Positions 34,861 through 48,130 of a stretch of DNA of 64,000 nucleotides are shown here, in pieces (the stretch's first letter is position 1; every line of letters begins with the position of its first letter). The notes under the pieces are model-generated. The model had not been told where the DNA came from. It searched no databases and saw only the letters and a program-made list of their open reading frames with translations. Origin of the DNA: Harmonia axyridis. Lineage: Eukaryota > Arthropoda > Insecta > Coleoptera > Coccinellidae. Location: the NCBI RefSeq assembly GCF_914767665.1, contig NC_059504.1, forward strand, positions 64,501-128,500, written 5' to 3'. Both the position numbers and the translations under genes were made by a program.

Positions 34861-37800
34861 GTTAGCATTGTTTGTTCTATGTCTGTCTACAGATCTATTA
34901 TGCATTTCGCATACGGTTTTTGCTGTTGAACTCCGCTATTGATTATCATGGATGAAATTTCCCGTGAAATTTTACTTTTTTTTCGGCGTGCTGAAAGAAA
35001 AGATCGTATTCGTGTGTAAATGAAATAAAACCGAAAATGAGAACAATAATACCACAATTTTCAGTAGCTTCTGTTTTCAGAATAGGCGTAAGGTTGGTTT
35101 TGTCTTGAATATTTGAAAAGTTACAGAAAATAGCTTTGTGAAAAGTATTTTAATACATTGATGAATTGAAAATCTTAACGATGCAGTACCTTGTCTGATG
35201 TAAATTTTCAACAAAAAATTGATATCAATCAGTAAAAATTCAATACAAAACAAACGGATAACAATTTATACCCTATATGAGATCGCCGACTTCCAATCGA
35301 ACCCATGGTTCTCTAATTTGTCTTCGAATGTTGTATGGTCCCAGTGTATTTTAACTAGCGATTATCTGACCATCTTCACAAAAAAAAAACGGTTGTTTCC
35401 TGTGTTCGTGATACTTTCGACCTTCGTTTCCATCATTCGGACCAAGGTCAGCAAAAACAACAGACCACCACTTAACCATAATCAAGTCTGTAGATGAACC
35501 GATGATAATTAATAAAAAAAAAAATCTCAGGAAAGTGTGAGAACTTCATGGATGACGTACATATGTGAAGGTAATTCGAATCCAGACAAAAAAGTCATTA
35601 TATTACAGGTGAAAGACTTTACATATTATACAAAACAAATTCTGAAGAAATGTATACAAATAAAACAGTTGAAAATAGATTACGCTGTATATTCATTTGT
35701 TGGATTTTCCTCACTGGGATGTATACTTAGTTGAATTGTCATTTTCCGCAATATTGCTCTTACTATTTGTACCATACTGAATAATAGTTGTTATAATCTC
35801 CAAACACTTCATGAGTTGGTTTTGGAACCATTTACACACTTGTTGAATTATTTATCGTATAGAAATGTTGGCTAAAATTCAATTCCTACCTCTCAGAGTT
35901 TACTTATGTTTTAAGCAAGCACATGCAAATAAATACTGGTTACTTAAGTGATGCTCTTGTATTAGATTTTTATTCTTAAGGTATCCTCCATATAAGAGAT
36001 ATTTGTGTGAAAATTTACGTATACAAACATATCCACTATTAAATAACTTTGCTTCAATAAATTTATGTCTATGAAATGTCTCCCACCATGTAAATGAAAA
36101 GTATTGAGGAAAATGGAAAACAGTGATTGGATATAACTCTTTTCAGAATATCATCGAAGAATTCGTGCGGAAATGAAAATTGATATCGAACTTTGCAGGC
36201 AAATATTGTTTTCTTTCGTGCATATTCATATTGGACTTCTAGGGATCGATCCTTTGGGTATCCAAGGATTTCAATAATATTCAATTCAAGTTTTGCAATC
36301 TCACGTGTTTACACACGTTGATGTTTTGTTTATCATCGATTTCATGAGAAGGGGAAATATTTTTCAGGATTTATATTACAGTTCCTAAAAGTGTGAAACA
36401 TAAATAGTATTAATTGAAATAATAATTATCTCTTATGCTATTCATAATCAACTGCCATATTGAATCGCAAATCAGTTCCAAATTGAGTTAATCGAGTTTT
36501 ATTCATTGTACTTTAGAAATGCGGTAGATAATAATCATTAATCAAATCAATCAGCAAAATTAAGTTTTTTAAAACATCTCCTAAAGATCCAACCACACGA
36601 ATACTAGTTTTGCAGACTCGTAATAATGTCGTAACTCATAACACAAATAGAATAATTTAAGATAATTTTAATTCTCTACTGAAATATCAATATAATGACA
36701 ATAAAAAGCTCAAATTTACAAAAATTGTTAACCGACTTTTAGTTGTTAACGAATTCTTCGAACTCCACATAAAAGATGTGTGGAAGCTGTTCGGATGAGA
36801 ATTTTTTCGGGCGTAAATCTGCCTCGAACAGAATATTCAGATACAAGAAATTCAGGAAACCCTAGTGCCGGTCCATCTGTTGCGAGATTACGATTTACCA
36901 TTTTTTATGCGTCAAGGGAAATGAGTTTCCGAAGAAGGCAGCCGTCCTCCTAGCCAATTTCCACATTAAATTATGTTTATAGCGATCCGAATCCTTTTTC
37001 TCTCCACCTGTTTACCTTTCTATCTCGAAAAATTCCAAGAGGAATTCAAACAGATGCGAGGTCCTCTGTACCTACCCGCAGATTCCAAAGATAAAGGTTC
37101 TGAGGGTAATTAAATTACCCACCTTTGAATCCACCGCTTTCTTCTTCCTGTGGTTGGCTTGGCAAAAGCATCGGGAGATGCTCTGTCATTGTGAACTCCG
37201 AAGATTAGATCCGATAATCGGAGATACTGAACAATTCATAATGCCGGAATATTAATTAATATACGAAGATTATACAGGGTGCGGAAAAAAGCATAATCTT
37301 TTCAAAATTTAATGAAATTATTGTAATGATGGTATGACTTTACTTCTCTTCGATCTCAAGATAAATTTAATAATTTTAAGATACTTGAGGTTGAAAGATG
37401 TAATATTAGTGAAAAATTTCGATAAATTATACCATCATTATGGATTCACTCCTAAGAGCAATTAAATGCCCTGGAAGCTACTGAAGTAACTTTTCCGTGC
37501 TTTTGTTTGTATAATCATAATCGAGCCATTTTCGGCTCGTTCTAAAACTACTTCATGTTGGCGCCTTTATTTCCTAGACTAAACGCGCAATACCCACATA
37601 GACATTGATATTTTTAAGAAAGCACAATCTAATCACTTTTTGTCGGGCATAGTACAGAACAAAAGACCCCTCCTATAAAGGATACCCAAGAAGGCACAGA
37701 GGCAGATGAAGAACGAAATATCCCTTGAACCTAGCCCTTGAACGGCATTAATCTCGGAATTGTTGCGGAATACGAAAGGAGCTTCCAAACTATTGCTATT

Positions 37801-40800
37801 TCAGTAAGACTCCATATAATCGATAAGAAACTCTTCACCAGCCCCAACACACAGCACCATCCAATCGCAAATTGTGAGTTTCATCGTAACTCTTCATAAA
37901 AGTGCTGTGATATATGTCGACAGGTACGTGAGTTCGCTTCGAAAATTGGAATCGTCTTGTTATATCAATATTTCATAGGGCGTAGGTATTAGTTAATTGG
38001 TTACGAACCTCCCTTTAGTCTTAAATTCAAACATTGGGGATTAAAGTAAACGGAAGTGTCGTTACATTAATGAACCGCGATTTTGGTTTATTATTACCAA
38101 TAATGACTTTTTGGAATCGGCTAAGGAAAACCACCCATGAAATTTGCACAGTTTCCGTTTTGGAATGTGTGTCATCACTGAATATTGAATGGATATCATC
38201 AGTTCATTATCTTGTACGAGATCTTGTTAACTAAGTAGGGTCAATTCTAACACCGCTCACCGATTCTTTGTAGATCTTATAGTTTGAGGAAAAATTGAAC
38301 TCAAAATTTGGGAAAAATCAGTATCAATTGAATCTCTATACAAAAATCGATATATCTCCTAAAATATTCATGACAGACCTCTCAAATGAAGACTTTTTTC
38401 AAAGCACCACTTATTTGTTTCTTCGTAGATCTCGAAGTTAATGAAAATTCCAACTCGAAATTTCGAAAAAAATAGTAAAGATGTACCTAATCTCTACAGG
38501 AATCGTTAGATCCATAGGCGTTACGAGCGATGGGTTACTGGTGGCATAACTTCCCCCTTTGATTAAAAAAAATAAAATAAATTGTAAGTAACAATTAAAA
38601 AAAGTTTCAAATTCAAAGAAGTGCCCCCCAAGAGTAAACTCTAATTACGATACTGATACCAGTTTATCGAATCTTTATTAATCTTCGCTATTTTTTCCAT
38701 CTAGAATGAATTCACGATTGCATCGAATAACGGATCCCGGCATCGATCAAACGAACTAATCGATCCTATTGTCTGCATGCAGACGAGGAATCTTCAGCAC
38801 CCTTCCGGTTGAAAATATTCGAAAAGAACAGAAACGAACGTGACTGATCGCTGTTTTGGCGTAATTCTATGCGTTTTCCACTCCATTCATTGCTCGCTTC
38901 ATTAAATTTGTCAGTTTCCCCTTCTGTTCCCCCTGAAACACGATTAATAGTTCTCCAACTGAGGTCAGTAATTTTGGGAGTTCAGGTTTTACCAATTAAA
39001 ACGAGTTCAGTGCTTTGGGACAGAGATACAGTTGTGAGGATTTGCCATAACGACCCGAAGGATTTCAACTTCATCCAAAAGGTTAACAGGATGAATCCTG
39101 AACGCTTGGAATAAATTCGGTCATTTTTTTTCACTTTGTTTACTTCATTCCGGTTTTATGCCTCTGGAGAAATTCCATATTTTATTACCTCATATTTCAT
39201 AGAAACGATTTAACTATGAAATGAAAAAAAAAAATCTGAGAACTTTTGATCTGTCGACTACCATTATTCAAGAATTACAAGTAACAAAAATAACCAAGAA
39301 ATCTGTGTAAAACTGATTTATTCCTGCACGATTTTGTTCTAAAAGGTATGGCAGAATTAGAGAAAACAAATTCTTGACTGAATGCTTTTAATTTAGCTTT
39401 GCTTATGCAGTCACCGAACACCCTGTATATCGAACGGAATCTGAACCATATGCTCGGGGGATTGCTGCCCGCATTTACTTTTTGTTCGTTGCACAGCGGT
39501 TTTGATTAATTTGTTTCCGCATGCAATTATCGAGCTGATTGCTTTAATGCAGAGACGAAAATAGATCTAAAACGGCTAGCACGCATACCGAACAATATTC
39601 TTGCCCCCTCATCTATCACAATCGCCAGATTAACACAAAATTGCCGTTTTCTAATTTCGCGCAGTGGGTATCTTGACTCCCAATTTGTTCACGCTATCAA
39701 TTCTCTATAGCCTAATTCAATTTGAATTAGTCCCAGACACGCATACTTATTTATCCCTTTATGCGGTAAATTCCGAGGGGAGCCCATATTTTATTTAAAC
39801 TTTACGTTTGCAGTTATGTTATCGATTATACAAACCGACACTCGTATTGGCGACTGTTCCCCCGATTCGTGTGTAATATACAAAACTGTCAAATTGAATC
39901 GGATCCAGTTGCTCAGATGATGGTTTAGTTTATATTGAAATCATCATTTTGTTTACTCGAACATTTCAACATAAATTTTAGGTTTATGATAATAATAAAC
40001 GACGAAACCAGATTTTTTGATTACTCCATGTTTTGTGAGCTTATATGTTATAAAGGTTGATCCTTAATGTTTTACATTCAATATAACCTCCTCTTATCAA
40101 ATAAAACAATTTTTTCATCACCAATTTTTCGGCTCAGTTTGCTTACATCAACGAGATAGTATAAAACTCAATCAACAGTCAGAGAAACTATTGGAAAATT
40201 GAGGCCATGCGAAATAACTCGTGAGGATTTGAATCAGAAAATCAGATGAAGACGGGACACTCGAATATTCTTCCTGCTGATTCTTCTAGAACCGAAACCG
40301 GAACTGATGCCAGTCGAATATGACGAATATAAACAAAGGGTGCAATCAGAGACAGTTCCGCTTTTTCCAACGCTTTATAGAAATTCACTTCTCGTTTTCT
40401 TTATTTCATCTTGATTGTGCAGTATGTTCGATACTGACGACCAATATTTGGCAAAACGAATGCTTTATGCTGTCCACGATTCACTTCACAGGGTGTTCTG
40501 TATGCAAGATTACTTTTATTTTCTTTTGTTCACCTCTGTATACGTTAAACAAAAACCGAAGGAAAATGTGCAGTTATGTTCTCGAAGAAATAAATTAACA
40601 ATGAAAAAAAAAATTCAATATTAGCGAGAGAGGAAAATGATTATCTAGTATATAATGAGGTAGTTCCATAGTGTGAATGGGCAATACTTCGAAACACGAA
40701 AAATAATTAACTATCCAACGAAATTTACATGTTACCCAAGCTATATAAAACTAGATATTGAGGTGTCGAAGTTTAATTTAACCTGAAAGGTCATTGAGAG

Positions 40801-41718
40801 ATGCTAATGATGCAATTTCTTTCCCCTCGCAATCGTAAAATGTGAAATATGAAAATTTCAGCAGCGCTTAATTTTTCAGCCAGTCGGCCGATTCCAATTA
40901 GTCATAATAACGAAGCACAGATAATTCGTAAATACTGGCAGTTCCGTTGTTGCCAAATTTGTGTAGTGCGGCTTTCTGCTGCAACCGGAAAATTAGCAAG
41001 TCAAATGCGAAAATGTCGAGGATTAGAGACATTCCCCCAAACATAAACTTATTGCGGAGATAAAGAAACGAACATGCTTCAAGGAAACCAGAATTATTGT
41101 GCATGCAAATATCGATCAAACTGTGGCATTCCTGTGGTCGTTAAACTAGGTCGACAATGCTTCATTACCTGATTCATTTTCGGTAGTTATGCATGTTTCG
41201 GCATTTTTAACGTCAGGTCCGCATGATAAAGGAGTCTTATCAGATAATCTGAGGTAGACTTTGTCATAGTGAACGCTGAAAATTCTACACATAGGTTTTT
41301 AATTTCGTCTATCTCACGAATAATCTCTACTCGTTAAAGAAAAATGCCGTAAATTTTACACGTGGTTCATTATTCTTATCTAGCTCGTATTAGTTTAGGT
41401 GTACTATATGAATCGGGTGTCCCAAATTTGTTGTCTACACATGATATAATAAATTTTCCATTAAACTATGAAAATCACTAAAAGTTTGAGTTTTATAAGG
41501 TAAATGAACCAAGGAAAATTATAAATATATCGATCAAAAAGTTATAGTCCTTCATACTTGGCTCAACCAAAATACAGAAAACAACCCTTCGAACAACAGA
41601 ATAGTTATTTATAATACAAGTGCAGAAGGCATTGATATTCTTCCACGAGTTCAAAATTCGAAAACGAGCCACGAAGTGGCGAGTTTTAGAATGAACGAGT
41701 GGTAGAATGAGCCTTCTG
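34861..41718. other. Long gene-poor tract
   Basis: No coding exon or RNA gene supported. Contains scattered short ends CACCCTGTATA / TATACAGGGTG (37273, 39418, 40485) typical of decayed TA-type elements, a 17-bp palindrome GGGTAATTAAATTACCC at ~37106, and a copy-like block near 39335-39375 (GCAGAATTAGAGAAAACAAA) resembling 43500-43565. Confidence 0.35.
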
Positions 41719-41720
41719 TA

Positions 41721-43268
41721 CAGGGTGGGCAAATAAGCGAGGTAAGCGGCTATATCTCAGGATCCACTCATCGTAGAGACTTGCGGTAAAAAATTTTACC
41801 ACTAAAGTAAACAAAATAAAACACTGGAAATTGTTTTGAAGTTCATACCTCCACCGCTAGGGGGCGTAATAGCTATCGTCGAGTAGAAAAATGCATTTTA
41901 CTCAAAAAATTTTCATATTAAGTTGGAAAAAAAATATCATCACTGTAAACCTTGGAAAATTCTCTATCTGTTTGAATTGTCACTTTCGATTTTGCGACAT
42001 CAAATAAAGGTGGGGGAAAGATAGAAATCTGACTGATTGAAATGTCTGTAACTTCAGTTTGGCTCAACATTTTTGAGCAAATTAGATCTTATTTGACAGA
42101 CAACATCTTGTTGATTAAGGAAAAAATATACTCATGATGAATTTGATTCAGCTGCTTCCGATAGGGAGCGCTGAGTCAGAAGTTCATTGTTTTGTTCATT
42201 TTTCTCTGAAATTTCAAATGTAATGATAGGATTTTCTTAACAGAAACAAAAATTCCATTGAATTTGCATGAAAAAACCTGAAGGTCGCAAAGCGATAATT
42301 TCAGGCGTTCTGAAGTTATGGCCGAAAGAAGATATTCTTCAACTGAAGCACTGCGAAAAACCAAATTGAGTCTTCAAGTTCTAACAGAATCAGAAATCCC
42401 ATCAAATTTGTATGAAAAAACCAAAAGGTCGCAAAGCGATAGCTTCAGGGGTTCTCTAGTTATGGACGAAAAAAGATATTCTTCAACTGATGCACTGAAA
42501 AACTAAATTGTGTCTTCTTTCGGCCATAACTCCAGAACGCCTGAAGCTATCGCTTTGCGACCTTTTGGTTTTTTCATACAAATTTGATGGGATTTCTGTT
42601 TCTGTTAGAACTTGAAGACTCAATTTGGTTTTTCGCAGTGCATCAGTTGAAGAATATCTTCTTTCGGCCATAACTTCAGAACGCCTGAAATTATCACTTT
42701 GCGACCTTCAGGTTTTTTCATGCAAATTCAATGAAATTTTTGTTTCTGTTGAGAAAATTCTATCATCACATTTGAAATTTCAGAAAAAAATGAACAAAAC
42801 AATGAACTTCTGACTTAGCGCTCCCTATCGGAAGCAGCTGAATCAAATTCATCATGAGTATATTTTTTCCTTAATCAACAAGATGTTGTCTGTCAAATAA
42901 GATCTAATTTGCTCAAAAATGTTGAGCCAAACTGAAGTTACATACATTTCAATCAGTTAGATTTCTATCTTTCCCCCACCCTTATTTGATGTCGCAAAAT
43001 CGAAAGTGACAATTCAAACAGATAGAGAATTTTCCAAGGTTTACAGTGATGATATTTTTTTTCTAACTTAATATGAAAATTTTTCGAGTAAAATGCATTT
43101 TTCCACTCGACAATAGCTATTACGCCCCCTAGCGGTGGAGGTATGAACTTCAAAATAATTTCCAGTGTTTTCTTTTGTTTACTTTAGTCGTAAAATTTTT
43201 TACCGCAAGTCTCTACGATGAGTGGTTCCTGAGATATAGCCGCTTACCTCGCTTATTTGCCCACCCTG
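41721..43268. mobile_element. 1.55-kb foldback element with TA target
   Basis: Almost the whole element is an inverted repeat: 41721 onward (TA|CAGGGTGGGCAAATAAGC) is mirrored up to 43268 (GCTTATTTGCCCACCCTG|TA). Arms are ~770 bases each with a short centre near 42505. The inner part of each arm has a direct duplication of ~180 bases built on AAGGTCGCAAAGCGATA and AAGATATTCTTCAACTGA. Several 62-codon open frames in the arms are mirror or tandem copies of one another and are not genes. TA flanks suggest a Tc1/mariner-type mobiliser. Confidence 0.88.
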
Positions 43269-43270
43269 TA

Positions 43271-44137
43271 CAAGTATTATACATTATTTTCTCTAATTCA
43301 TTGCATTATTATTGAAATTAATGAATTATTTCCATAAATATCATTTAGTAATTTTTGCATTGAAAAATGTTGGTTGGCAGAACTGATTTCTTTAAGCCAA
43401 ATTGATGAATTGACAGATAAAGCCGTGGCGGAAAGTTCGGAGTACCAACACATAATAATGAAATATAACCATGAAAACTGTGCGTTTCTGATATATTCTC
43501 GCACGATTTTGTTCTACAAGATGTGGAAGAATGAATGGAATAACCACAGAATTAGAGAAAATAAAATTTGGCGCGTTCGTCACTCACTTCCAAAAGACCG
43601 ATCCAACTTTTTTTAAACACACAGGAAATCACTGTGCAGTACCTAACGTAGTTTATCCGCAAAATTCACCGTGATATCGCAGACATAACTCATTCTTATG
43701 CATGGAACAAATAACAACTTTCGGGCCACTGCAGCTATACCGCTGATTGACATTTTCCTGAGCGGCCTTTCCCAATTCATTTCTGTCAGCATTTTTGGCG
43801 AATTCGTTCGATGCCACGAAACATTGATTTTCCTCCCTCAGGTGTCACTTCTACGGCGGCCATATTTCAAACGTCTACCTACTTCACGAATCTTTGATGT
43901 CATCATCCATCATAGTTTGGAGGTTATCATGATCACACTGCGGAGGGAACCGTCAATGTCTACATCTTTCTCAATTAATGAATTTCTTTTAGGGATAGAT
44001 AACATGTTTAATTGAAATTTATGATTTCTATACGGGTTGGTTCATTTCTTGTGGAGTTACTTTAAGTGTTAATAGAATGCTAAGTTAAGAAAATATTTGT
44101 TATTTATTTATTTCTGGGCAAATATACAGGGTAAGAA
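43271..44137. other. No gene supported
   Basis: Open frames of up to 105 codons near 43698-44015 have no splice or start context and no recognisable sequence. Confidence 0.35.
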
Positions 44138-44300
44138 TTATTTAGCCTCTGACTAGTTCTAATACTATTTAGAACTATTTAGAGACTCTATGAACAGTTG
44201 GAACTATTAAGTTTCTGAATAGTTCTAATTATTTGAAGCCCTCATAAATAGTTCTAACTATTTAGAGGCCCTTCTTGATAGTTCTAACTGATCAGAGTGG
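44138..44300. repeat. Degenerate tandem repeat, ~35-base unit
   Basis: About five imperfect units built on TAGTTCTAACTATTTAGAGGC, e.g. at 44205-44240 and 44245-44290. Confidence 0.7.
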
Positions 44301-47300
44301 TATTCTATATCTCGAAACTATGTGAATTTTTAGTTTCAACATTATCTCCATCACATGAAATATATCTACAAAAAAATGAAATTAAGACATTGTTATCCGG
44401 AATTTCTTGGAGATAGCTTTTCTTGAACAGTCTCATCAAGTGAACTATTTATATGAGTGGCTACCGAACTCATTAGAGATGAAAAAAAAATCAGAAATAG
44501 AACATTTTGCCGTCGTAAGAATGCTTTCCAAGACACAGAAAAAGATTTACTCCCTGTCAGATAATTCCGATTAAACGAAAATCTCGTTTGTTGTACGTGT
44601 AGTTTTCTCGTATTGTAACTTCAAACACATGCCGTTCTTAAATTAGGTGAAAGCAACCCAATATTTCATTCACGGTTATTGTGGAGATGGATACTTGGAT
44701 TTTACGCATTGTTGCTCCCACAATTCGGTTCATGCAAGATAATAATAGTAGAAATGAACTGCTGTTCCTTCAAGGCTCGAACGAAACGGAGGTGAAGGAA
44801 CATTTCATTTGAATAACATCCAAACTATTCGATTGGTGCTCTTATATTATTTATCAAATACTTTATATTTGCTGTTATAGTGGTAATCGTATTATTGAAA
44901 TTTTTGATTTTTTTTTTAATTGTTTAGTACAATCAACTTTTGTCTCTTGTGAGCTATTAATATCGTTCAAATTCGTTCTACGAGCTCTTTGAGGGAAATT
45001 GGGTACATAATCACTGCAAACTTCACACTTAGTTTTATTATTTCAAAAAAAAACCTGGAAATATTTTAATCTCCAATAAAGCAACACTTAATTAATGATA
45101 ATGAAGTTGGTGTCATATAGTGATTATATTTTGTGAGAATAAACTCGTATATATAAATTTGCAATGTTTACAGCCTCACCTAGTAAAGCTAGGCTCATTG
45201 TTAAATCGAATTTATTTCACGGCTAATTTGGTACAATAATCTATCATCATATCCAGATTTCAATACGGAAATTACCCGTGTCAATTGTAATTGCTCATTC
45301 AGAAGCCCTATTTACCTGCATAACTAAATAACACATTGTTAACGCTAATTATATTGATGGAGAACCACTAATTGTTATACGATTATCCTTGAATCGAAGA
45401 TCCAAGCTAAAAGGATTCTCCTCCGTGTTAGATTCAAGGTGGAGTTTCTTTCATACCAGACAATCAATCATGATCGAAAAATAAGATTCATCATCTGTTA
45501 TCACCTTCTTCTGGCTTTGATTTAGAAGGTGACGTAAGTATTACGCATCTATTGATACATCTCCTTGAAATGAATATGTCGAATTTGACGATCTACGAAG
45601 GTTTTCCATTTACTCTTCGTTACTCAATTTTCCAATTTAGATGTAATAACCTCAGCTGTATTGATAACTCCAGTTTAACTATTTCGAGTTCAAGATTAAG
45701 TAATACGAGGGATCTTGCTCAATAGGCACAAATTGCTCTTCGAATGCATTATCTCTGGTATGGACTGGAATGAAGTAGGGTTGTTTGCTATTTCATTTGT
45801 TGATTCGAGTCAATATCTACTTACGTTGGCGAAAATTGAATAGCAAATAAACCAACAACGAAGAGCATCTACCCACTCATGGTTATAGGCGGTCTCAGCA
45901 AATGCATGCTGATTGATTACATTGATCCAAAAAACAATTCATTTTTCGAGTATTGATAGTTCGAAAGGATAGATTTTAAAGCTCTTTGAAATATTCTATG
46001 CTATTTCGAAGGTGCAAAATCTTAAACCGCTGTGATTTTAAATATTTCATTTTCCTACATCAGAATCACTAAGAATTTTCAGAAATATACTTTTCTAGCG
46101 CTTTATTGCTCCGAATTTGATGAAATTGCTATGGGTATAAGAATTATACAGTTAGAATCGCTAAATCGTGAAAATCAACTGAGGTCGAGAAATCAAAGAT
46201 AAAAGAAATACGTTACAATATCCAAACTAATAGAGCAAATGTCGCCAATACATAGAACAGTTCAAACAGAATTGGTCATAGATAATAAAAGATTAATGCA
46301 AAAAGTATCAAAAGTATATTCAAAAAATCACAAAGTATTTTATCAAGATTGCTTACTAAAAAAAAAATTGTGATAGGTTAAGAAAGCCTAAAATTATAAA
46401 ATTCTGTTGGGAGGTGTTAACATCCTAGTTCATAATTGTCTCACCTCGATTTATTAGACCCAGTAGCTCATTGCAATTATGAAGAAATTAATCGTTGATA
46501 TTCCCTTGCTCTGAGCAATTAACGAATTATGACCGATCATTAAAACGAATTGAGACAAGGTCCTGGCAACATATTTTATTGCTCAATTATATCTAGGAAT
46601 ATGTGTATGGTGTCGTGTTGAGTAATGATATTTACATTTTTATTCATTTTAATTTCCTGTGGAAAAATAGCTTTTTTTTTAAATTGCAGGATATACTTGG
46701 GTAACAATAACCAATAATTATAATATTTTTTCTTGTTCGACAAAGTAGGTTATCTGAGGGAGATTTACTTTTTTTTATTTTTTGGATTTAACTACACAGG
46801 TTAAGAACAAAGAATGGGTTTGTTAATGGACAAAATCCACCAAACGTGACGAATTATTTCTGAAATATCGAACTTTTGAATGTTCTACTTGAACGATACT
46901 TACGAAATGTGTTTGGTTTTTTCCCAAACCAGAAATCATGTCTTCAGATGACTCTTACCCCGATATAATTTGGCGGATTCAGACCACAAATGTAAACTCG
47001 TAGATTTTCTGTAACCATAATAAGGGTGTAACTAGAAATACGACTAGCTCGACGACTAGTCAATCTTCATGTTGAAGACACATTCGAAAATACCTGCATA
47101 TCTCCAATTTACCATTACAGTAACAGTAAAAAAAATCTGAATCCATCTGAAAGCTCGATATAGGCGAATCCAAATCGGATAAAACCTTGATGAGGTCCTT
47201 CAGGAAGTACCATCCTCATAAACATCACGGCTAAATGATCTATTTGAAAAGCTCTCCGCGTTATAGGACAGCTATATAAAACATTCGGAACAAGTTAGCT

Positions 47301-47938
47301 TCTCTCATCGCAAATTTCAAACTAGCTAAATGGGCCAGTGTCAGCGTCAATGTTGCTGTTATATCGTTTTCACCAGCAATTACTGCGCTGTTTGAATGGG
47401 GCCTGTTTGAATAGAACCTGGAAAACGGCTAGCACTGCAGTAAAATATCAATTTGAGGACGTGTACGTTAAAGTCTATTTATACGACGAAATGACAGGGT
47501 GTACGAGACTGATATATCTGGATGCGGTCCTTCTGTGGGGCCCCATTTAATTTGAATATATTACTATGCGAAGCCGGCCTTTATCACGAATGAAGTTAGT
47601 TTCTGGTTGTTTACTCCCATTGAAGTTTGCCGGAGTTTGCACAGGTTACATGAGTTTCGGGATCTCAATTATATTGTACCAGGATTGGCCAATGAATACC
47701 ACACTTCATGCTTTCTCTTTTGATGCGAGTCGGATTTACCCACGGAATCTCAAATCATAAATCATTAAAAAAATATCTCTAGAAAGCTAAACCTTAAAAA
47801 CTAAACTTGTACTCTGAGATTCTCACAATAATTCTGACCATCGTTCTGTTCGAATACTGAAAAATTCAAATTTATTAAAAGGGCACGAAAAAAATTTGAA
47901 AAGTTCAACACACTATAGTATAATTATTAGGAGTAGTA
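44301..47938. other. No gene or element recognised
   Basis: AT-rich; only short open frames. Two adjacent open frames at 47338-47760 lack splice signals or family resemblance. Confidence 0.35.
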
Positions 47939-48130
47939 GGATTTTCCAATAACAGGTTTCATTTTGAAAAGTCCGCTATCTGGACAGCTGATATTTTTGT
48001 CATCTTTTAATATTTGGCAAGAAAAAATACGACATTACTCAAAATGGAACGATACACGCTTCAACAACGTTTTGAAATTTTTAAAATTTATATGGGTTTC
48101 ATATTATGGCAAAGTTTTTCGGTGAGATAA
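47939..48130 (+). mobile_element. 5' end of a Tc1/mariner-type element with start of its transposase
   Basis: A leader with GTCCGCTATCTGGACAGCTG precedes ATG at 48043. The frame reads MERYTLQQRFEIFKIY, the N-terminal helix start of a Tc1/mariner-class transposase, then decays and stops at 48130. A second leader copy lies inverted at 52690-52848. Confidence 0.6.

Noticed and set aside
42176..42813. Four 62-codon open frames as small genes
   Set aside because: They are mirror and tandem copies within the foldback element and occur on both strands, so the repeat explains them.
44138..44300. CRISPR-like array
   Set aside because: Units are contiguous and degenerate without unique spacers; it is an ordinary decayed tandem repeat in a eukaryotic genome.
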